Origin: Beauveria sp. NWAFU-1
Lineage: Eukaryota; Ascomycota; Sordariomycetes; Hypocreales; Cordycipitaceae
Direction of reading: 5' to 3'
NCBI GenBank assembly: GCA_024472245.1
Contig: JANBXD010000002.1
Span: forward strand, 3,906,001-3,970,000
DNA: 64,000 nt
A program made the translations under genes and the position numbers. A model generated the notes under the pieces. It did not search any database and was not told the DNA's origin. It saw only the letters and a program-made list of their open reading frames with translations. Below are positions 58,490 to 64,000 of the stretch, one piece after another (the stretch's first letter is position 1; every line of letters begins with the position of its first letter).

Positions 58490-61400
58490 CGGACTTCGGG
58501 CGTCATTTGGTGGTACGACGGCAAATATGGAAACCTCGCCAGAAGCCCGGCGGGGTGTGCGCGCGGGCCCATCCCGCGTGTATTAATTTGACCCTTTCAA
58601 AGAAGAGGGACACGAAACGGAGGAAAATTGCGAACAACGGAGGCAACAGGAATTAATCAAATTTGCGTCTGCCGGTAGCACAAAACGGTGGCTGGTGCGC
58701 ACAAGTCGCTGCGTGCTCGGACCATTTGCAGTTCGTTACTGGGATCCTTGCCCAAGAAGATTGCTGGGCGGCGGACGACGGCTCGGCACATCATCCCACG
58801 GAAGCGCCTACCTCGCCGCACAAGCGGCAAGTAGCTTCGGAAACAACCAGTACGCAATTTATACCGGTTCAGCCGTTGTTCCTATCCTCCTACCAACCAA
58901 TGGGCGTACTGGGCACGATATTGAGTTTGCAATGCTGATTTCATGTCCGCAGTGAAAGCCCCTATCAAGGGAGTAGATACTGCACTGTTGTAAGAGTTGT
59001 GTTGCAGTGGTCTTCTGGTCAGAGAAGCGGCAACTGATGAGAAAGTCGCACCGAATGGCCCTGCTCCTCACTCCTGCATGGGACTAATGCATGACCATTG
59101 CTGCACGTGGTTCGCTGTGCATATTCTCGGCAAGCACTCGAAAGCAGTGCAGAAGCCTGCAAGCCTGGTGTAATTCGTAGTACGGATGTACAGCATGGAG
59201 ATTTGTTGCCAAGGGTCCGAAACTCCTGAGAACGAGGGCCTCGCCTGATGCCTCGCGTCGGCGAGATATGGGCGATTATGGGCACAGAATCGTGCATGCG
59301 TGCCTAAATCCAAGAACCAACAACATTCTGGTAATACAAGTGAATTTGGCGCATCCACGCCTTTGCGTCCTATCCGGCCCAATCGCCCTCGCAGATGGTC
59401 ACTTGCCTGGACGAGTGCAAACAGAGGTACGAAGTGATGCGGAGGCGGCCGCAGGGATTATTAGGACACTTAAAGGAAGGACTCCGGTTACAGTCTGAAT
59501 CTGAACACTTTGCTTTTTCAAATGAGACATTGCGTCAGCTCAGTGGGTGTGCAGCGTGGGTGGTTCAGTGCCGCGCAACCGCGGAGGCAATCCGTGAGGT
59601 GTGGCAGCAAAAAACGTGTCCGGAACGAAGACAATTTTGCTGATTTGTTACAGAAAAGGCAGCAGAGAAGCGACAAGTGACAGTCCGTAGAAGCAGCTTG
59701 GGTAGCGCGATGCACGGAAGCAGCGCCAGGTGGTGCAAGAGCGCGCATGGCGAAACATGGCGCTCTCAGCATTGTACTTCGTACGGAGTAAACAGTCGCG
59801 GTTTGTATGTTTGATTAAATGCCCGGATCGCCGTTGGTGGGCAAACTGCAGGGGAGTGAGGAGATACTGCCAAGCACCTGAGATGAATTGCGATCCGATT
59901 GTGCACCGCAACAATATCCATCCGTTATTCCTCCGGCGATGCTTTGGCCACGCTCGACGGAGCACACAGACTCGCTATGGGCCCTGGTGTAGATCGCCTT
60001 CTCTCAGTGTCTGTGCTGAAGTAACTTGGGCCGCCCACAACTGAGGCCGTGAGCGCGTACTTGGCTAGGCTTTTTTAAGGCGGCTGACCTAGGCCTGGCG
60101 GGAGCAGCTGGCAAGGCTTTTAGCCACACAATGGCTGAAATAGAAGTGTTTAGAGTTATACTTTCATCTGGTTGAACTGCCATTCTGTGTTGCCCGTTAC
60201 TTGGTTTATTAGCTCAGGGGGGGCGCTCAAGAAAGGAAGGCGGCCGACAACGAGCCGACCCAAAGGTGGAGCACATTGTGAATGTGGGCGTCAATGCCAC
60301 GCGAAGTGTGCGTGAATACTGACTTGCGCGACAGTTGACCAAGAGAGTTTGAACAGTGGACTTGGTTTCAGGCGTCTGTGGTGAGCCCGGACGGCGACCC
60401 GTCTGAGTAATTAATAGCCCACCAGCCACTGGAGAGCAATCAGGCAATGGAAGCAAGACATTACAAAATAAAGCCACACGTCTGCAAGCAGCCGCGAGCA
60501 TGGGTGGCGATACTGAAGCTGCTCTGTGAGCGCCAGATTTTTGGTGGTTGCGCTGCATGGCTGCGCTGCAACAGGCCCTTGGGTAATGAAGGCTAAGGTA
60601 CGGATTAGATTGACTCGTCACAAGATGGAAACATAGTTACTGGAAGCATTCGTGGCCAGGACGGGGATTATTTTACCCCAGGTGCCCAGCTACTCAGCGG
60701 CCTAATGAATATTTGAGTATGGAGCAGATGGGCAGAGGTACTGTACCTCTGCGCCACGAGGAGCTCGATGCGACACAGCACCTGCAGGTGAAGATTTCGA
60801 GGTTGAGTAAACGCCGGAGCAGCATGAAATGGGACACGGGCAAGTTGTCCTGCATGGGAGGCGTATTGACACAGAATCTCTCTCGCCCCTTGTGCTCTTT
60901 TTGCACAGCCGCATGCGGTCGTGAGTGAGTATGACTTTAATTGAGGGATCTTGTAATCCGTAACTTGATATGCGTCAGCTGCGTCATGGGATGGGACTGA
61001 GACCGCAGGCAGGCTATTGTGACAACAGGCACTCCGCAATAGCCTACTGACGTCGGGCAATGGATGGTGCGTGGAGTGACGAATGGGCTCTTTGACGGGA
61101 GTGAGCCGCGGCGGTGACATTGGACGCATCTACCCGGCATTGTGAGTCCGTGGCTGAGGTGGTGATGATGTTGGAAGCTATTGAGGCGCAAGAGGCGGTA
61201 GCGAAGCAAAATACCGGTAGAGTTGGCGTACCACATCATTTCAGCCCAAGTCATGTCAGCGTGCCATCAAAGAGTTCTTGTATCCGAGTATGTGCCAGCA
61301 GATTATGCAGTATGTATTACCTGCATAACCGTAGCTTGAATACAATTGTCACCCTTCTGACGCACCTGGTCATGTATGGCGTGCTGACGTTGGCAGGGGT

Positions 61401-63541
61401 GCATCGTTGACATCGATCGCCCGGACAAGGCCCTGTCGGGGCAATTCTGAGTAAGAGCTAGTTATTCTGCCTATCGAGTGCAGGAGAATAGAGTGACTGA
61501 AACGCGGCGAGATGGTGAAGAACTCAGTATCGCCTCTTTCTGGAAGTCTGGAGATGTTTACCAAGGTCTGGCCTGGCCTCGCTGCATGGGGCAGTGAAGC
61601 TCACCGTAATCAAGTGCCAAGCACCTGTAGAGAGAGAGGCAGCTTGGCAGTTGTTCGATTAGAAACTCGGTACATCCGTACTCGGTACCCAGGTGCCAGG
61701 TAGGCACTTTATGCATGTATCTGCGCAAGTTGCCAAAACAAGATTGAAGTGCAAATGTGAAATAGCAAGCCCCTTGGAGATGCGAGCACTCTACCCTTGA
61801 TTAGGTAGGCAGGCAAAAAGGCAATTGCTGTCGATGCCCCAAAGTCGTCGTTTGTCGAGTTTCGGCCTGCCAGCTGCCAGGCATCATTCATTGTCAAGCT
61901 GCGACGGCTATCATGGTTCTCGCCATCAGAGCTGCTCTCTGAGTCGTGTTTGCTCCTTTTTCCTTTTCCCTCGATCTTTTTGCTTCTTGTATCCTCGGTG
62001 TCTCCTTTTCATTCAGCATCAAATCACAGCTCCACGCCCCCATCCCATGCCCGCTCGCGAGAAACGCCGTCTTAGTTCGGGAGGCTGCCCCACCACTACT
62101 ACGGAGCCACGAGATACTGGTACCAAACTTTGCGAAAAAAGGAACAGATGAGTCCGACAGGGGGCCGCGTGCTGGCAATAGCGATTTCACATACTCTGCT
62201 CTCTGCTACAGCTACGTGTGACCTCTCACGAAGATGCCGACAAGTAGTACAGGTGGCGGGGTGGCCTCCCTAAACGTCTCTGCGACGGCGCGCCTTGGTT
62301 TAAGTTGTCCTACTCGATGGCTAACTTCAGGCAGTTTGGCAGTGTCTTGCCCTTCCCCCCCTCCCCCCAAATTATGCCTGCACCCAGGTATTGATGGGCC
62401 GCCCAGAAGTGCATGGATGGATGCGTGGGCACTGGAGTCTGGATGGCGGATGCACTTGCAACTTGTTCCCCACCACCCCTGAAGTTGGTGGCCCGTCAGT
62501 GCCCGTCCAACTGCGACTCGCAGCCTTCCATCTTCCATGGACTCAGTCTCTCACTGATTGACTGACTCTCTGCCTTCCCAGTCTGGTATATGCAGGCGCA
62601 TGCTCGGCTCGCCACGAAAAGCCAAAGGGTCTCTCCCCTGTCGGCTCCCCTTGCTTGTTCTCGACGCTAGCGAAAGAGGGTTGGAGGCGTCCCCGTACCA
62701 CGCTCGTCCACCCTGTGCAGGCGAGGACAAGACGCTAGAGCCAAGAAACAGGACTAAAACAAAGAAGCACCTGTCCTTTCTCAAAGCAATCATTACTCGT
62801 CCTGGTTCTTCGCTTTGAACCTGTGCGTTTTCGCTAGTTCTTCCTCCTTCCTCTTCATCTTCTACGCCCATTGCCGCCGTCTTCATTCTTTATCTCCCGG
62901 ATCGCAGCCAGCAACTGTCTGTCCATCACCGCGGCCTGCCTCGGCTTGTTCACCACACCACTGTGCTTCTGTCCACAACGTACCAGCTTCTATCTGGTCC
63001 CGTGGTTCCGCAGAGACGATATGACACGGCCTTGTACTGCTTGCTTAATTTAAAGAACACTGCCAACGTACGTCCCTGACAGCCAATCCTGGATATAGCC
63101 CTCCCTCGGCCTATACATCAAACCAATACGCCCCCTGTCTCCCACTACCGACCCTCATCTATATCCAGCGGGCTGGGCCAGCCATCGCGAGCTTATTGGG
63201 AGCGCCCCATGTCTTTTGCTCTTGACGGCGAGGCCAATTGTGCGACGAATTTGCTACAGATTCCTTGGCTTTTCTGTGCTTCTGCTTGCCCGCATTCTCT
63301 CCACCATTCTCTTCTCAACTGCTTTCCTTGCCTGATTGCTAATACATAGCAAAAGTTATTCTATACACAGCGATTGCTTTCGCACGACCCTGGTACAACG
63401 CCCTTGCGCATCTTCCTAGTCGCCACCCCGTCAACGCCCGCACTCTTTGGCCATTAAAGGCAGCGACTTTTTGGCTCCCAATTGTCTTCACCAAAGGCAC
63501 CCTTCTACAAGATCAAATCACCCCTAAGCGGAACCTTCGCG
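58490..63541. other. Gene-poor 5-kb stretch
   Basis: No working gene is supported. The left half (58500-60600) has many short frames with no recognised motif and may contain further gene debris. A TACTCCGTA motif (reverse) lies at 59782. From about 61930 to 63541 the plus strand is repeatedly pyrimidine-rich, and the last 700 bases look like the promoter and long leader of the gene starting at 63542. A possible tRNA A-box near 60209 has no matching B-box. Confidence 0.45.
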
Positions 63542-64000
63542 ATGGACAGCTACAACAACCCGAGACCAACCTCTGGTCTCACGTCTTACAGTCTGCGATC
63601 CCAAAGCTTCTCGAGCGATCGACCGTCTACTGCCAATATCCATAGCCTCACCACACCCCCAACAACAGTGTCTCCAGAGCCAGCTTTTATTGCCGCTTCT
63701 GCAGCCGCTCAAATAGTCACGAATGACCACGACAGTCACGCTGACGCTTGGTATGACCAAAACGGCATCGAGCCTTCGGATGCGCCTGTCTTTGTTTCAG
63801 AAGGAGCTCTGGAGCTAGTAAATGGCTTCCTAGACCAGCTTCTTTTCAATTTCCTACAAATTTCAAGATCAACAAGCTTGTCTGCGCTCCGCCCAGCTGT
63901 TACCGAAATTCTGAAGCCCAAACTCGCCAGAGATACCATCGCAAATGCTGACGAGGAGCTCCGTGAATACCTGGGCGGTGCTGATGAGGACGACTACGTA
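63542..64000 (+). CDS. Start of a conserved protein, cut by the window edge
   Basis: An ATG at 63542 opens a frame that stays open through the last base, giving 153 residues without a stop. The first 80 residues are Ser/Thr/Pro-rich and probably disordered. From about residue 90 a helical block begins (EGALELVNGFLDQLLFNFL, then a short polar turn and SLSALRPAVTEILKPKLA). Helix-turn-helix runs of this type resemble a histone-fold, so a chromatin or transcription-complex subunit is one guess, not an identification. The sequence is strongly protein-like and I recall similar uncharacterised proteins in other filamentous ascomycetes. A long CT-rich leader precedes the start. The rest of the gene lies outside the window. 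Confidence 0.8.
   Translation, partial: MDSYNNPRPTSGLTSYSLRSQSFSSDRPSTANIHSLTTPPTTVSPEPAFIAASAAAQIVTNDHDSHADAWYDQNGIEPSDAPVFVSEGALELVNGFLDQLLFNFLQISRSTSLSALRPAVTEILKPKLARDTIANADEELREYLGGADEDDYV

Noticed and set aside
60200..60230. TTAGCTCAGGGGGGGC stretch resembling a tRNA A-box
   Set aside because: No B-box or acceptor-stem partner follows within the right distance.
1..64000. CRISPR arrays, rRNA genes, prophage or bacterial operon features
   Set aside because: None seen; spliced genes and fungal families show a eukaryotic nuclear sequence.

Overview
The window looks like nuclear DNA of a filamentous ascomycete (Pezizomycotina), most likely a sordariomycete and probably of the order Hypocreales. 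The reasons are genes split by few, short introns (about 50-100 nt, donor GTRNGT, branch CTRAY, acceptor YAG), CT-rich leaders before start codons, and a gene set including the flippase kinase NRC-2, a PRD-4/Chk2 checkpoint kinase, a Csx2-type ArfGAP and the small ribosome-biogenesis factor Cgr1. The family names come from recognising protein motifs by eye; no database search was run. Splice sites were placed by hand so that reading frames and family motifs join.

Layout. 0.8-3.6 kb (-): a long serine/proline-rich disordered protein with two FxFP motifs. 3.6-9.8 kb: a gene-poor stretch with a 9-bp minisatellite and a strong palindrome. 9.8-10.3 kb (+): cgr1. 11.1-12.2 kb (+): an unrecognised coiled-coil protein with one C-terminal membrane segment. 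14.5-17.6 kb (+): a PX-domain protein of the yeast Lec1/YPR097W type. 18.4-28.4 kb (-): eIF3m, the Chk2-type kinase and a BAR-PH-ArfGAP protein. 31.3-35.4 kb (+): an intronless Munc13-like protein. 36.9-39.0 kb (+): an LMBR1/LMBD2-type membrane protein. 39.1-46.6 kb (-): a CorA-like membrane protein, the NRC-2 kinase and a C2H2/AT-hook protein. 47.6-51.6 kb (+): an M61-type peptidase homologue with an altered active site, and a short-chain dehydrogenase. 51.7-55.5 kb (-): a tricalbin-like SMP/C2 protein. 55.5-63.5 kb: a decayed stretch with a broken secreted phospholipase A2-like gene, an acetyltransferase fragment and a possible transposase scrap. 63.5 kb to the edge (+): the start of a conserved protein.

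Most genes are housekeeping. Several act at membranes: PX/Lec1 (lipid transport), ArfGAP (vesicle budding), Munc13-like (vesicle docking), LMBR1, NRC-2 (control of lipid flippases) and the SMP/C2 protein (ER-plasma membrane contacts). They are not an operon; each has its own promoter, and the grouping may be chance.

The points most worth a second look are an HDxxH in place of HExxH in the M61 homologue, FxFP docking-type motifs in the S/P-rich protein, the broken phospholipase gene, and a 9-mer, TACTCCGTA, found seven times and only between genes. I see no convincing tRNA, rRNA, CRISPR array or intact transposon.
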